This document shows positions 10,053 through 19,102 of a stretch of 64,000 nt of DNA, one piece after another. The notes under the pieces were generated by a model, which saw nothing but the letters and a program-made list of their open reading frames with translations, was not told the DNA's origin and searched no databases. Source of the DNA: Ferriphaselus amnicola. GTDB lineage: Bacteria > Pseudomonadota > Gammaproteobacteria > Burkholderiales > Gallionellaceae. Numbering within the stretch: the first letter of the stretch is position 1; every line of letters begins with the position of its first letter. Location: NCBI RefSeq assembly GCF_000974685.2, contig NZ_AP018738.1:2542001-2606000 (forward strand). The letters run 5' to 3'. The position numbers and the translations under genes are program-made.

Positions 10053-10652
10053 ATGGCCGTACTCGTTGGTAAAGCTGCGCCCGATTTCACCGCCACTGCG
10101 GTGCTGGGCAACAATGAAATCAAAGACATCACCTTCTCCGAAGTCACCAAGGGCAAGTACGCCGTGGTGTTCTTCTATCCTCTGGACTTCACCTTCGTGT
10201 GCCCATCCGAGCTGATCGCCTTCAACCATCGCCTGAACGAGTTCAAGGCGCGCAACGTCGAAGTGCTGGGCGTTTCCATCGACTCGCAGTTCTCGCACCT
10301 GGCTTGGAAGAACACCCCGGTCGAAAAGGGCGGCATCGGCCAAGTTGGCTACACGCTGGTAGCTGACATCAAGCACGAGATCTGCAAGGCCTATGACGTA
10401 GAAGCTGACGGCGGCGTGGCCTACCGCGGCTCCTTCCTGATCGACAAGTCCGGTGTAGTTCAGCACCAAGTGGTGAACAACCTGCCGCTGGGTCGTAACA
10501 TCGACGAGATGCTGCGCATGGTCGATGCTCTGCAATTCACCGAAGAACACGGCGAAGTCTGTCCAGCCGGTTGGGCTAAGGGCAAGGCAGGCATGGACGC
10601 TTCTACCGAAGGCGTGGCCAAGTATCTGGCTGCACACGCGGGCGAACTGTAA
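10053..10652 (+). CDS. Typical 2-Cys peroxiredoxin (AhpC/Prx1 class)
   Basis: Thiol peroxidase that reduces hydrogen peroxide and organic hydroperoxides. The 199-residue protein has the peroxidatic cysteine C50 in DFTFVCPSE and the resolving cysteine C170 in GEVCPAGW, the layout of typical 2-Cys enzymes that act as dimers or decamers. The GGIG segment (93-96) and a C-terminal extension are features of over-oxidation-sensitive types. A good ribosome-binding site (AAGGAG) lies before the ATG. It stands alone: no ahpF or thioredoxin reductase is adjacent, so the electron donor is unknown. A strong promoter and a bidirectional terminator frame it. Confidence 0.95.
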   Translation: MAVLVGKAAPDFTATAVLGNNEIKDITFSEVTKGKYAVVFFYPLDFTFVCPSELIAFNHRLNEFKARNVEVLGVSIDSQFSHLAWKNTPVEKGGIGQVGYTLVADIKHEICKAYDVEADGGVAYRGSFLIDKSGVVQHQVVNNLPLGRNIDEMLRMVDALQFTEEHGEVCPAGWAKGKAGMDASTEGVAKYLAAHAGEL

Positions 10653-10680
10653 GCCACCGTTTTCCTGCAAGGGAATAAAA

Positions 10681-10705
10681 AAGACCGCCGAAAGGCGGTC
10701 TTTTT
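10681..10705. terminator. Bidirectional rho-independent terminator between the peroxiredoxin gene and pstS
   Basis: AAGACCGCC-GAAA-GGCGGTCTT stem-loop flanked by A-run and T-run, so it can stop transcripts from both convergent genes. Confidence 0.9.
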
Positions 10706-10722
10706 GCTTGGCGCGTTAGCGT

Positions 10723-11754
10723 TTACTTGCCATAGACCGGCAAGCCCAGCGCATCATGCAGCGATTGCCAGTTGGTATGAACTTGCTCAACCACCGTCTT
10801 AGGCACAGCCACAAAGCCCAAGCCACCGCCGGTCACATGGCCGTAACGGAAACCCCAGTCCATCATGCGCAACACTTGCTGCGTGTTGCCTGCACTCTTA
10901 ACGACTTTAGGAACCAGCACAAAAGTAGCGGTAGTCAGCGGCCAACTCTTCGAGCCAGGAGCATTGGTCGCCGAAGCATCGCTGAATCCAGTGGCACCGT
11001 TCCATTGCGCACTGACCAAGGCAGCTTCGATGTTTTCCGGCAGCGGCTTGACGAACTGACCCTCGGCATTCTTGAGCGAAGCGTAAACCAGATGGCTGTT
11101 CACAGAGCTTGAATACTCGATGTAGCCGATCGCGCCCTCCTTGCTCTTCACCGCTTCCGCCAAAGCCTTACCGCCCTTGACCGCCACGCCGGTTGGCCAC
11201 TTCACAGTCAGACCTTGACCGACGCTGCTCTTCCAGTCCGCGCTGATTTTGCTCAGATAGTTGGTGAACACATAGGTCGAGCCTGACTCATCTTCACGGT
11301 GCAACACGATGATGGATTTAGAGGGGAGCTTCAACAGTGGATTGAGATCGGCAATACGCGAATCGCTCCATTTGGTGATAGCGCCGCTATAGATACCGGC
11401 CAGCACCTCACCGGAAAGTTTGAGCTGTCCGGCATATATCCCAGGAATGTTGACCACCGGCACCAGCGCAGCCGCAGCAGAGGGGAACTGCAACAAGCCT
11501 TTACTTTCAAGTTCGGCGGCGGTCAGCGGCGCATCCGATGCACCAAAATCCACCGTCTTCGCCGTCACTTGCTTGATACCCTCGCCAGAACCGACCGCCT
11601 TGTAGTCGATGCGTTCAGTATTATGGGAACCGAAGATCCACGCTTCGTAGAGCGGAGCAGCGAAGGAAGAACCTGCGCCATGAATGTCAGCAGCCATCGC
11701 CTGACCGCCCACTGCGAATGCCAATAGACCCAATAAAATCGAACGCTTCATCAT
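10723..11754 (-). CDS. pstS: Phosphate ABC transporter substrate-binding protein
   Basis: Periplasmic phosphate-binding protein of the high-affinity Pst system. A signal peptide (KRSILLGLLAFAVGGQAMA, cleavage near residue 21) precedes the mature protein, which starts with the ligand-binding GAGSSFAAPLYEAW. Further phosphate-contacting segments are GSGEGIKQ and REDESGSTYVF. Length 343 is normal. The permease and ATPase genes pstC, pstA and pstB are absent from the window, so this is an isolated copy. No Pho box was seen in its 95-base upstream space, although phoB with a clear Pho box lies less than 2 kb away. Confidence 0.93.
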   Translation of the reverse strand: MMKRSILLGLLAFAVGGQAMAADIHGAGSSFAAPLYEAWIFGSHNTERIDYKAVGSGEGIKQVTAKTVDFGASDAPLTAAELESKGLLQFPSAAAALVPVVNIPGIYAGQLKLSGEVLAGIYSGAITKWSDSRIADLNPLLKLPSKSIIVLHREDESGSTYVFTNYLSKISADWKSSVGQGLTVKWPTGVAVKGGKALAEAVKSKEGAIGYIEYSSSVNSHLVYASLKNAEGQFVKPLPENIEAALVSAQWNGATGFSDASATNAPGSKSWPLTTATFVLVPKVVKSAGNTQQVLRMMDWGFRYGHVTGGGLGFVAVPKTVVEQVHTNWQSLHDALGLPVYGK

Positions 11755-11850
11755 GTTTTCCCAAGAGAATCAAAAACGGCGTCCATCTTAATTCGGCATA
11801 GCAGGATACACAAGGCATTTCACGCCGCTGCCAAGGGCACTTGCTTTACA

Positions 11851-13398
11851 ATGCCGAAATCGTCCCATCCCTCTGATTCTATGCTGCTCTGGTTCGTCAT
11901 CGCCTATTGGATCGTCTCGGTCGGAATCGGCCTGTACGCCGCCACCCGCGTCCACAACACCAAGGATTTTGCCATCGCTGGCCGCCACTTGCCGTTCTAT
12001 ATGGTGACAGCGACCGTGTTTGCCACCTGGTTCGGCTCAGAGACCGTGCTCGGCATTCCCGCCATCTTCCTCAAAGACGGTCTGCACGGCGTGGTGTCCG
12101 ATCCTTTCGGCTCAGCGATGTGTTTGATTCTGGTCGGCCTGTTCTTCGCCGTGCCGCTGTACCGCATGAATCTGCTCACCATCGGCGACTTTTACAAAAA
12201 GCGCTACGGGCGCAGCGTGGAAGTGCTGACCACACTGGCCATCGTCATTTCCTACCTCGGCTGGGTCGGCGCGCAGATCACCGCGCTGGGGCTAGTGTTC
12301 AACGTCGTATCCGGCGGCGAGATCAGCAAAGTCGCAGGCATGTGGATAGGCTCCGGCACCATCCTCATCTACACCTTCTTCGGCGGCATGTGGGCCGTGG
12401 CGATCACCGACTTCCTGCAAATGATCATCATCGTCGTCGGCATGCTGTTCATCGGCCACGAGATCAGCGGACAAGTGGGCGGTGTCGGAGTCGTCGTGGA
12501 GCACGCACGCCAAGCGGGCAAGTTCGAATTCTGGCCGACGCTGGATGCGAAAGAGATCATCGCCTTCGCCGCTGCTTGGATGACTATGATGTTCGGCTCC
12601 ATCCCCCAACAAGATGTATTCCAACGCGTGCAGTCAGCCAAGACCGAACGCATCGCCGTATGGGGTTCTGTGCTCGGCGGTGGACTGTATTTCCTGTTCG
12701 CCTTCGTGCCGATGTTCCTCGCCTACTCCGCCACGCTGATCGACCCCAAGATGGTGGAAGGCCTGATCGACACTGATCCGCAGATGATCCTACCGAATCT
12801 GGTACTGCAACACGCTCCACTGTTCGCACAAGTCATGTTCTTCGGCGCGCTGCTGTCGGCCATCAAGAGCTGCGCCTCGGCCACGCTGCTTGCGCCTTCG
12901 GTCACGTTTACCGAGAACATTCTCAAGCCGCTGATGGGAACCATGACCGACCGCAAGCTGCTGCTGACCATGCGCAGTGTGACGCTGGTGTTCACAGTGG
13001 CGGTCACGCTGTACGCGATGAGTTCCGACGCTAGCATCTTCAAGATGGTGGAATCGGCCTACCAGATTACGCTGGTGGCGGCCTTCATCCCGCTGCTGGC
13101 TGGGCTGTTCTGGAAGCGCGCCACTCATCAAGGTGCGCTGGCCGCCATCTTCGCTGGGTTGGCGGTATGGCTGTCTATCCACCTATTCGGCCCCGAAGAC
13201 CCCTTCCTTCCGGCTCAATTCGCCGGACTGCTGGCCAGCGCCTGCGGCATGGTGATCGGTTCGCTGCTGCCCAACCGCGCGCACAATCCGCTGCCGGAAG
13301 AGCCGTCGCACGCCTATCTGCGCCACCACGCCGCCAGTTTGACCGAGCATGTGGCCGAGCCTTTGCACCATCACCCCAGCGAAGTTCACAAACATTAG
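11851..13398 (+). CDS. Sodium:solute symporter family protein
   Basis: Integral membrane transporter of the SSS family, 515 residues, which couples sodium entry to uptake of a small solute. Hydrophobic segments follow one another throughout, consistent with 12-14 transmembrane helices. Family features include the GLYAATR..DFAIAGR opening, WFGSETVLGIPA and the conserved GGMWAVAITDFLQM segment. The tail is histidine-rich (HHPSEVHKH). Substrate cannot be deduced; the position between pstS and phoB might suggest a link to phosphate starvation, but the gene has no Pho box. Another ATG lies ten codons downstream. Confidence 0.85.
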   Translation: MPKSSHPSDSMLLWFVIAYWIVSVGIGLYAATRVHNTKDFAIAGRHLPFYMVTATVFATWFGSETVLGIPAIFLKDGLHGVVSDPFGSAMCLILVGLFFAVPLYRMNLLTIGDFYKKRYGRSVEVLTTLAIVISYLGWVGAQITALGLVFNVVSGGEISKVAGMWIGSGTILIYTFFGGMWAVAITDFLQMIIIVVGMLFIGHEISGQVGGVGVVVEHARQAGKFEFWPTLDAKEIIAFAAAWMTMMFGSIPQQDVFQRVQSAKTERIAVWGSVLGGGLYFLFAFVPMFLAYSATLIDPKMVEGLIDTDPQMILPNLVLQHAPLFAQVMFFGALLSAIKSCASATLLAPSVTFTENILKPLMGTMTDRKLLLTMRSVTLVFTVAVTLYAMSSDASIFKMVESAYQITLVAAFIPLLAGLFWKRATHQGALAAIFAGLAVWLSIHLFGPEDPFLPAQFAGLLASACGMVIGSLLPNRAHNPLPEEPSHAYLRHHAASLTEHVAEPLHHHPSEVHKH

Positions 13399-13400
13399 CG

Positions 13401-13429
13401 CTGTCATGTTCCTGTCACATTACTTTCAT
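13401..13429 (+). promoter_or_regulatory. Pho box (PhoB operator) ahead of phoB
   Basis: Three direct heptamers at exact 11-base spacing: CTGTCAT (13401), CTGTCAC (13412) and CTTTCAT (13423), separated by four-base AT-rich spacers. This is an almost perfect PhoB-binding site replacing a -35 element. A -10-like CTATCC (13445-13450) follows. It predicts autoregulated, phosphate-starvation-induced phoBR expression. Confidence 0.9.
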
Positions 13430-13464
13430 ACCATCGCAACCGGACTATCCTCATGGAGAAAGTA

Positions 13465-14151
13465 ATGACTGCGAATATCCTGCTGGTCGAAGACGAACCG
13501 GCGATCCTAGAACTGCTAGCGTTCAATGTGACCCAGTGCGGCTTTCGTGCGCTCAAGGCGACCGATGCCATCGAAGCGATGACGCACATCAACCGCGCCC
13601 TGCCTGATCTGATCTTGCTCGACTGGATGCTGCCTGGTACCACCGGCATCGAGATCGCTCGGCGCTTGCGTGCCGATGCGCGCACCCGCAATGTGCCCAT
13701 CATCATGCTGACCGCGCGCGGCGACGAGCGCGACAAAATATTGGGACTGGAATCCGGTGCCGACGATTACATGACCAAGCCGTTTTCGCCACGCGAGCTG
13801 ATGGCGCGCATCCGCGCTGTGCTGCGCCGCCGCACACCCCAGATGAGCGACGACCTCGTGAAAGTGGCAGGCTTAGAGCTGTCGCCCGTCTCGCACCGAG
13901 TGAGCGCCAACGGTACGCTGGTAGAGCTCGGCCCGACCGAATTCCGTCTGCTTCATTTTTTCATGACCCACCAAGAGCGCGTATATAGCCGCGCCCAGTT
14001 GCTCGACCAAGTGTGGGGCGATCACGTCTTTGTCGAAGAACGCACCGTCGATGTTCACATCCGCCGTTTGCGTCAAGCGCTGGAAGCCTCCGGTTGCGAC
14101 TCGCTCGTGCAGACCGTGCGCGGCAGCGGCTATCGCTTCTCCGAGAGTTGA
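13465..14151 (+). CDS. phoB: Phosphate regulon response regulator PhoB
   Basis: OmpR/PhoB-class transcription activator for phosphate starvation. The receiver domain (1-120) has the acidic pair E9/D10, phospho-acceptor D53 (LILLDWMLPG), T83 and K105 (MTKPFSP). The C-terminal winged helix includes ELGPTEFRLLHFF and ends with VQTVRGSGYRFS. The ATG at 13465 gives 228 residues, the usual PhoB size, and has GGAG six bases upstream. An ATG at 13453 would add four residues and lacks a site. Identity as PhoB rather than another OmpR-type regulator is supported by the Pho box directly upstream and the PhoR-type kinase behind it. Confidence 0.95.
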   Translation: MTANILLVEDEPAILELLAFNVTQCGFRALKATDAIEAMTHINRALPDLILLDWMLPGTTGIEIARRLRADARTRNVPIIMLTARGDERDKILGLESGADDYMTKPFSPRELMARIRAVLRRRTPQMSDDLVKVAGLELSPVSHRVSANGTLVELGPTEFRLLHFFMTHQERVYSRAQLLDQVWGDHVFVEERTVDVHIRRLRQALEASGCDSLVQTVRGSGYRFSES

Positions 14152-14178
14152 CCCCGCTCGCGCCCGAGCCCGTATAAT
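14148..14178 (+). promoter_or_regulatory. Possible phoR-specific promoter
   Basis: TTGACC (14148-14153, overlapping the phoB stop codon) and a perfect TATAAT (14173-14178) with a long 19-base spacer. It would provide basal phoR transcription independent of the Pho box. Confidence 0.45.
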
Positions 14179-14205
14179 CAGCGCCCATAACTGGGGAGTA
14201 ATGAC

Positions 14206-15501
14206 GTGACGGATTTTTGGCAACGGGTGACCATGCCCATCGCAGGATTACTGATGTTGGCACTGCTGCTATGGGCAATATTCAGCGCCGTGGCCGCCTT
14301 GTTAGTATTCTCGTTACTGCTGTTAGTCCTGTACGTACTGCATTTGCGCCAAATGGCCGCATTCGAATTTTGGCTGGCCAGCCCCAAGGAGCGCGAGATA
14401 CCTGAAGGTTTTGGCGTGTGGGAGGACCTGTTCGCCGCACTCAATCAAGTGGTCAAACGCTTCCGCAAAAAACAAGACCAGCTCTCGCAAGCTCTGCACT
14501 ACATGGAACAAGCCACCTCCGCGTTGCCGGAAGGCGTAGTCATCTTAGACGGCGCTGACCGCATCGAATGGTGTAACCCCTTAGCCGAACAGCACTTCGG
14601 CCTCGACACCCGCCAAGACTTAGGTCAGCAGATCACCTACCTCGCCCGCCAGCCCGAATTCGTACAGTATCTGGCGATGGCGCAATTCTCTGAACCCTTG
14701 CTGCTGCGTGGCATCCGGCAAGAGGAGATCGTGCTCTCGATCAAAATCATCGCCTACGGCGGCGACAAAAAGCTGCTCATCAGCCGTGACGTGACACATC
14801 TGGAACGTATCGACACCATGCGCCGCGACTTCGTCGCCAACGTCTCGCACGAATTACGCACGCCGCTCACCGTAGTCAACGGCTTCGTCGAAACCCTGCT
14901 CGACATGGAAGATCGCGACTGCGACATGGCCAAGCGCGGCCTGCAACTGATGGGCGAACAAACCGAGCGCATGACCCGACTGGTGGACGACTTACTCACC
15001 CTGTCTCGGCTGGAAAGTGACAGCAGCGTGCTGCACGAAGAAACCGTCGATGTACCTGCACTATTGGATTTGGTGTTGCAAGAAGGCCAGCGCCTGAGCA
15101 ACGGCCAGCACACGCTCACGCTACACCTAGAAAATCAGCACAAGCTACTCGGCAACCGCGCTGAATTGCACAGCGCCTTCGGCAACCTGTGCAGCAACGC
15201 CATCCGCTACACCCCAGCGGGCGGCGAGATCATCCTGCGCTGGCAAGACGTGGACGGCCAAGCCGTATTCAGCGCACAAGACAGCGGCATCGGCATCGCC
15301 CCGCAACACCTACCCAGACTGACCGAACGCTTCTACCGCGTGGACCGCAGCCGTAGCCGCGAAACCGGCGGCACCGGCCTAGGCCTCGCCATCGTCAAAC
15401 ACATCGCCAACCGCCACCAAGCCAAACTCGACATCAGCAGCGAAGAAGGCAAAGGCAGCACCTTCTCACTCGTATTCCCAAATAGACGTAACGCCGACTA
15501 A
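14206..15501 (+). CDS. phoR: Phosphate regulon sensor histidine kinase PhoR
   Basis: Membrane sensor kinase that phosphorylates PhoB when phosphate is scarce. Two adjacent N-terminal hydrophobic segments (about 9-44) anchor it, followed by a PAS-like domain (about 95-195), the phospho-acceptor histidine H215 in ANVSHELRTPLT, and the ATP-binding domain with DSGIGIAPQHLPRLTERFYR and GGTGLGLAIVKH. Length 431 is typical. The start is a GTG at 14206, chosen because GGGGAG lies seven bases upstream; the ATG at 14201 leads to an immediate stop. It lies 54 bases behind phoB, with a possible promoter of its own in the gap. Confidence 0.94.
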   Translation: MTDFWQRVTMPIAGLLMLALLLWAIFSAVAALLVFSLLLLVLYVLHLRQMAAFEFWLASPKEREIPEGFGVWEDLFAALNQVVKRFRKKQDQLSQALHYMEQATSALPEGVVILDGADRIEWCNPLAEQHFGLDTRQDLGQQITYLARQPEFVQYLAMAQFSEPLLLRGIRQEEIVLSIKIIAYGGDKKLLISRDVTHLERIDTMRRDFVANVSHELRTPLTVVNGFVETLLDMEDRDCDMAKRGLQLMGEQTERMTRLVDDLLTLSRLESDSSVLHEETVDVPALLDLVLQEGQRLSNGQHTLTLHLENQHKLLGNRAELHSAFGNLCSNAIRYTPAGGEIILRWQDVDGQAVFSAQDSGIGIAPQHLPRLTERFYRVDRSRSRETGGTGLGLAIVKHIANRHQAKLDISSEEGKGSTFSLVFPNRRNAD

Positions 15502-15557
15502 AGGTGCGACCATTCGTCGCGTCACACCAGAGCTCACCGATCAAGTCCGGCTTGGAT

Positions 15558-15752
15558 TCAAAGACAGCATGTCTTTTCTGAGGCTGACGGGTAAAGGCCG
15601 AAGGTTCTGTAGAACGCTTTTCTATCAAATACCAGCACCGCCAGCAGTACCGGCAAGGTAATCAATAGGGCTGCAAGCAACATGCTGCCCATCAGGATGT
15701 AGATGGCGAGGCTGAAGAATATCCACAATGCTTTCTCGAAAACGGTTTGCAT
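15558..15752 (-). CDS. Small hydrophobic membrane protein, unknown
   Basis: A 64-codon frame whose first 45 residues are strongly hydrophobic (ALWIFFSLAIYILMGSMLLA, then LLITLPVLLAVLVF), consistent with one long or two short transmembrane helices. A short charged tail follows (DRKAFYRTF). A purine-rich stretch (AGAGAG) lies before the ATG. It is convergent with phoR and stands alone, with no recognised family. The composition argues for a real gene, but no homolog is known to me; the C-terminal ten residues may be spurious. Confidence 0.4.
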   Translation of the reverse strand: MQTVFEKALWIFFSLAIYILMGSMLLAALLITLPVLLAVLVFDRKAFYRTFGLYPSASEKTCCL

Positions 15753-16106
15753 GATTTACTCTCTGGTTAGTTGGGCAGCGCGTAACACTTTGATTCTGCG
15801 ACGGGTTGCATATTACGTAGTGTCTGAGAGCTGCGCCATGAGGAGAAAGATGATTCTGCATCGCCCCGCCCCTTGAATTCGCGTGGGGCATTCCACTAAG
15901 AGGCGATTCGATTTCCCCCCAAGACGGATGCTCTGTGAGCGCCCCCGAAGATAGGTCTGCCTGACTCGTTCACTCTGTTACAATCTGCCCGCGTCATCGT
16001 TTCAGTCCTGTTGCCGCTGCCGATTCCGGCTCGTTGTTTTATCCCCGTCTGCCTTAGACTGGCGCTCCACAGGAGCGACAGGCCGATGTTTCTCTGAAAG
16101 TTCTCA
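15753..16106. other. Gene-free region and probable long rhlE leader
   Basis: No convincing gene. It contains a tiny rightward frame (15850-15876, eight codons, AGGAG four bases ahead), an isolated -10-like TACAAT (15979-15984) without a good -35, and a small perfect hairpin CGCTCC-ACA-GGAGCG (16063-16077) shortly before rhlE. A leader of about 120 bases for rhlE is plausible, but no known element is recognised. Confidence 0.4.
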
Positions 16107-17441
16107 ATGTCATTCGCTACCCTCGGCTTGTCCGATGCCATTCTCCGCGCCGTTACTGAGCGCGGTTATACCGAAGCCACTCCGATTCAGGCGCAAGCCA
16201 TCCCTGTCGTGCTACAAGGTGGCGACTTGCTCGCCGGCGCACAGACTGGTACCGGCAAGACCGCCGGTTTCACTTTGCCGCTGTTGCAGCGCCTTTCCGC
16301 CAAACCAGCCACCGGCAAAGCGCCGATCCGTGCATTGGTGCTGACCCCGACCCGTGAACTCGCCGCGCAGGTGGAAGAAAGCGTGCGCGAGTACGGCAAA
16401 TATCTGCCACTGAAATCCATGATGATGTTCGGCGGCGTCAATATCAATCCGCAGATCAAGCAGCTGCAAGGCCGCGTGGACATTCTGGTGGCGACACCGG
16501 GGCGCTTGCTCGACCACGTTCAGCAAGGAACGGTGAATTTGTCGCAGGTCGAGATTCTGGTGTTGGACGAAGCCGACCGCATGCTGGATATGGGCTTCAT
16601 CCGCGACATCAAGAAGATCCTCGCGCTGCTGCCGGCGAAACGGCAGAATCTGCTGTTCTCGGCCACCTTCTCCGACGAGATCAAGGCGCTGGCCGATGGC
16701 CTGCTGAACAATCCTGCGCTGATCGAAGTGGCGCGCCGTAATCAGACCAATGAACTGATCGAGCAGCGCGTCTATCCGGTGGATCGTGAGCGCAAGCGTG
16801 CCCTGCTGACCCAGCTCATCAAGGACAACAATTGGTTTCAGGTGTTGGTGTTCACGCGCACCAAGCACGGCGCAAACAATCTGGCGGAATATCTGAACAA
16901 GGACGGCATCACCGCGATGGCGATCCACGGCAACAAGAGTCAGGCCGCACGCACTCGTGCGCTGGCTGAATTCAAGACCGGCAAGCTGCAAGTGCTGTGC
17001 GCGACAGATATCGCCGCGCGCGGCATCGACATCAGCGAACTACCGCATGTGGTGAACTACGAGTTGCCTAACGTGGCGGAAGATTATGTGCATCGCATCG
17101 GCCGCACTGGCCGCGCGGGCAGCAACGGCGAGGCAAGTTCGCTGGTGTGCATCGACGAGCATAAATTGCTGCACGACATCGAACGCCTCACCAAGCGCGA
17201 GATTCCCGTGGTGCAGATTCCCGGCTTCGAGCCAGACCCGCGCATCAAGGCTGAGCCGATCTTGAACGGGCAGAATCGTGGTGGAAACCAGCCTCGTGGA
17301 CAAGGTGGTCAACGTCGTCCGCAGAGCGGCGCACCGCGTACCGGCGGGCAAGGTCCCGCACGCAGCGGGGGCAACTCTCACGCCAAGCCAGCGACGGCGG
17401 GCAAGCCCTCCGTCCATCGTTTCGGCGGACGCGGACGCTAA
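16107..17441 (+). CDS. rhlE: DEAD-box RNA helicase RhlE
   Basis: ATP-dependent RNA helicase of the RhlE subgroup, involved in ribosome maturation and RNA turnover. The 444-residue protein has the Q motif region ([20 protein letters not shown]), Walker [17 protein letters not shown], motif Ia PTRELAAQV, motif II DEAD ([13 protein letters not shown]), motif III SAT and motif [12 protein letters not shown]. The C-terminal tail (about 385-444) is a low-complexity Gly/Gln/Arg/Pro-rich basic extension, typical of RhlE and used for RNA binding. It converges on dbpA, another helicase gene, with a 13-bp hairpin between them. Confidence 0.94.
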   Translation: MSFATLGLSDAILRAVTERGYTEATPIQAQAIPVVLQGGDLLAGAQTGTGKTAGFTLPLLQRLSAKPATGKAPIRALVLTPTRELAAQVEESVREYGKYLPLKSMMMFGGVNINPQIKQLQGRVDILVATPGRLLDHVQQGTVNLSQVEILVLDEADRMLDMGFIRDIKKILALLPAKRQNLLFSATFSDEIKALADGLLNNPALIEVARRNQTNELIEQRVYPVDRERKRALLTQLIKDNNWFQVLVFTRTKHGANNLAEYLNKDGITAMAIHGNKSQAARTRALAEFKTGKLQVLCATDIAARGIDISELPHVVNYELPNVAEDYVHRIGRTGRAGSNGEASSLVCIDEHKLLHDIERLTKREIPVVQIPGFEPDPRIKAEPILNGQNRGGNQPRGQGGQRRPQSGAPRTGGQGPARSGGNSHAKPATAGKPSVHRFGGRGR

Positions 17442-17449
17442 GCGCTCCA

Positions 17450-17479
17450 CGCTGGATGATCGGCAGCGATCATCCAGCG
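17450..17479. terminator. Perfect 13-bp hairpin between convergent rhlE and dbpA
   Basis: CGCTGGATGATCG, loop GCAG, then the exact complement. It has no T-run on either side, so it may slow polymerase or protect 3' ends rather than act as a classical terminator. It lies between the two stop codons. Confidence 0.6.
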
Positions 17480-17480
17480 A

Positions 17481-18893
17481 CTACTCCATCGCTCTGACCT
17501 TGACGGTCTTACCCTTCACTTTCCCCGCCGATAACCGTTTCACCGCTTCTTTAGCGATATTCCGCACCACTGCGACGTAGGTCGATTGGTCGGTGACATT
17601 GATTTTGCCGATCTGTTCACGGGTGAAGCCCGCTTCGCCGGTAAGCGCGCCCAGCACGTCGCCAGCGCGGATCTTCTCTTTGCGCCCACCCAAGATTTGC
17701 AGCGTCACCATCGGTGGAATCAGCTTGGCGGCGTCCGCTTTCAGTTCGCTCAGCTCATGCCACTCTGGCTCAATCTCCATCAGCTTGGCGATGGTCTCGA
17801 TGCGATGCAAATCGGTCGGGCTGCACAGGCTGAACGCCCAACCTTCCGCATCCGCGCGGCCAGTACGGCCCACACGGTGGACGTGGATTTCGGGATCGGG
17901 CGTGATGTCCACGTTGATGACGGCCTCTAGCTGGGCGATGTCCAGCCCACGCGCCGCCACGTCGGTAGCAACCAGCACCGAGCAACTGCGGTTGGCGAAC
18001 TGGATCAGCACTTGGTCGCGCTCGCGCTGTTCGAGGTCGCCGTTCAGCGTCAGCGCGTGAAAACCCTGCGCGTGCAGCAGATCGAGCAAGTCGCGGCATT
18101 GCTGTTTGGTGTTGCAAAAGGCCAGCGTGCTTTCTGGGCGATAGTGTTTCAATAGCGCGGCGACGGCTTCCAAACGCCCTTCGCGTGCCACTTCAAAGAA
18201 ACGCTGGCGAATCTTGTGGCTGGCATGCTGCTCCGTCAGCTTCACGTCCTGCGGCTGCTGCATGAACTGGCGCGCCAGCCGAGCTATGCCTTCCGGGTAG
18301 GTGGCGGAAAACAGCAGCGTCTGGCGCTTGCGCGGGCATTGTTTAGCAACCCAAGCGATCTGGTCGTAAAAGCCCATGTCCAGCATCCGGTCGGCCTCGT
18401 CCAGCACCAAGGTGTTGAGCGCGGAAAGATCGAGCGTTTCACGCTCAATGTGATCCATGATGCGCCCCGGCGTGCCGACTACGATGTGCGCGCCATGCTC
18501 CAGACTGGCCATCTGCGGACGCATCGTCGTGCCGCCGCACAGGGTGACGATCTTGATGTTGTCGATGAAACGCGCCAAACGGCGTATCTCCTGCGACACC
18601 TGATCGGCCAGCTCGCGCGTCGGGCACAGCACCATCGCCTGCACCGCGAACCGGCGCGGGTTCAGACGCGTCAACAGCGGCAACCCGAACGCAGCGGTCT
18701 TGCCGCTGCCAGTCTTGGCCTGAGCGATTAGATCGTGCCCAGCCAATGAGATCGGCAAGCTGGCCGCCTGAATCGGCGTCATGCTGTCGTAACCGAGCTG
18801 TTTGAGCGTCGCCAGAATGGCAGGTGACAGCGGAAGTTGATCGAAGGATTGCCCGGTGACGGGCTGGACGGAGGGAGAAGTAATATCGGTCAT
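17481..18893 (-). CDS. dbpA: ATP-dependent RNA helicase DbpA
   Basis: DEAD-box helicase that in Escherichia coli binds hairpin 92 of 23S rRNA and acts in large-subunit assembly. The 470-residue protein carries all helicase motifs: [52 protein letters not shown] and HRVGRTGRADAEG. The C-terminal domain (about 395-470) contains TLQILGGRKEKIRAGDVLGA and ends in a KVKGKTVKVRAM stretch, matching the specific RNA-binding domain of DbpA rather than the low-complexity tail of RhlE. Starts with ATG; no partner genes adjoin it. Confidence 0.94.
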   Translation of the reverse strand: MTDITSPSVQPVTGQSFDQLPLSPAILATLKQLGYDSMTPIQAASLPISLAGHDLIAQAKTGSGKTAAFGLPLLTRLNPRRFAVQAMVLCPTRELADQVSQEIRRLARFIDNIKIVTLCGGTTMRPQMASLEHGAHIVVGTPGRIMDHIERETLDLSALNTLVLDEADRMLDMGFYDQIAWVAKQCPRKRQTLLFSATYPEGIARLARQFMQQPQDVKLTEQHASHKIRQRFFEVAREGRLEAVAALLKHYRPESTLAFCNTKQQCRDLLDLLHAQGFHALTLNGDLEQRERDQVLIQFANRSCSVLVATDVAARGLDIAQLEAVINVDITPDPEIHVHRVGRTGRADAEGWAFSLCSPTDLHRIETIAKLMEIEPEWHELSELKADAAKLIPPMVTLQILGGRKEKIRAGDVLGALTGEAGFTREQIGKINVTDQSTYVAVVRNIAKEAVKRLSAGKVKGKTVKVRAME

Positions 18894-19102
18894 GCCCGAT
18901 TATCTCAGCCGCAAGCCCAGATTGCTCATTTTTTTCGGCAAGCGCAACGCTTTTGCGATTCGACGATCGGGACATTTAGACCGTGGGTATGCCTCAACCT
19001 AATCCGCACTATGCAGAGGGATGGAAATGATTCGACTAGGCTAAACGAACCGAAATAGATCGAACTTATTGAAATAGGGCAACCACTGCTGACCACCTAA
19101 AA

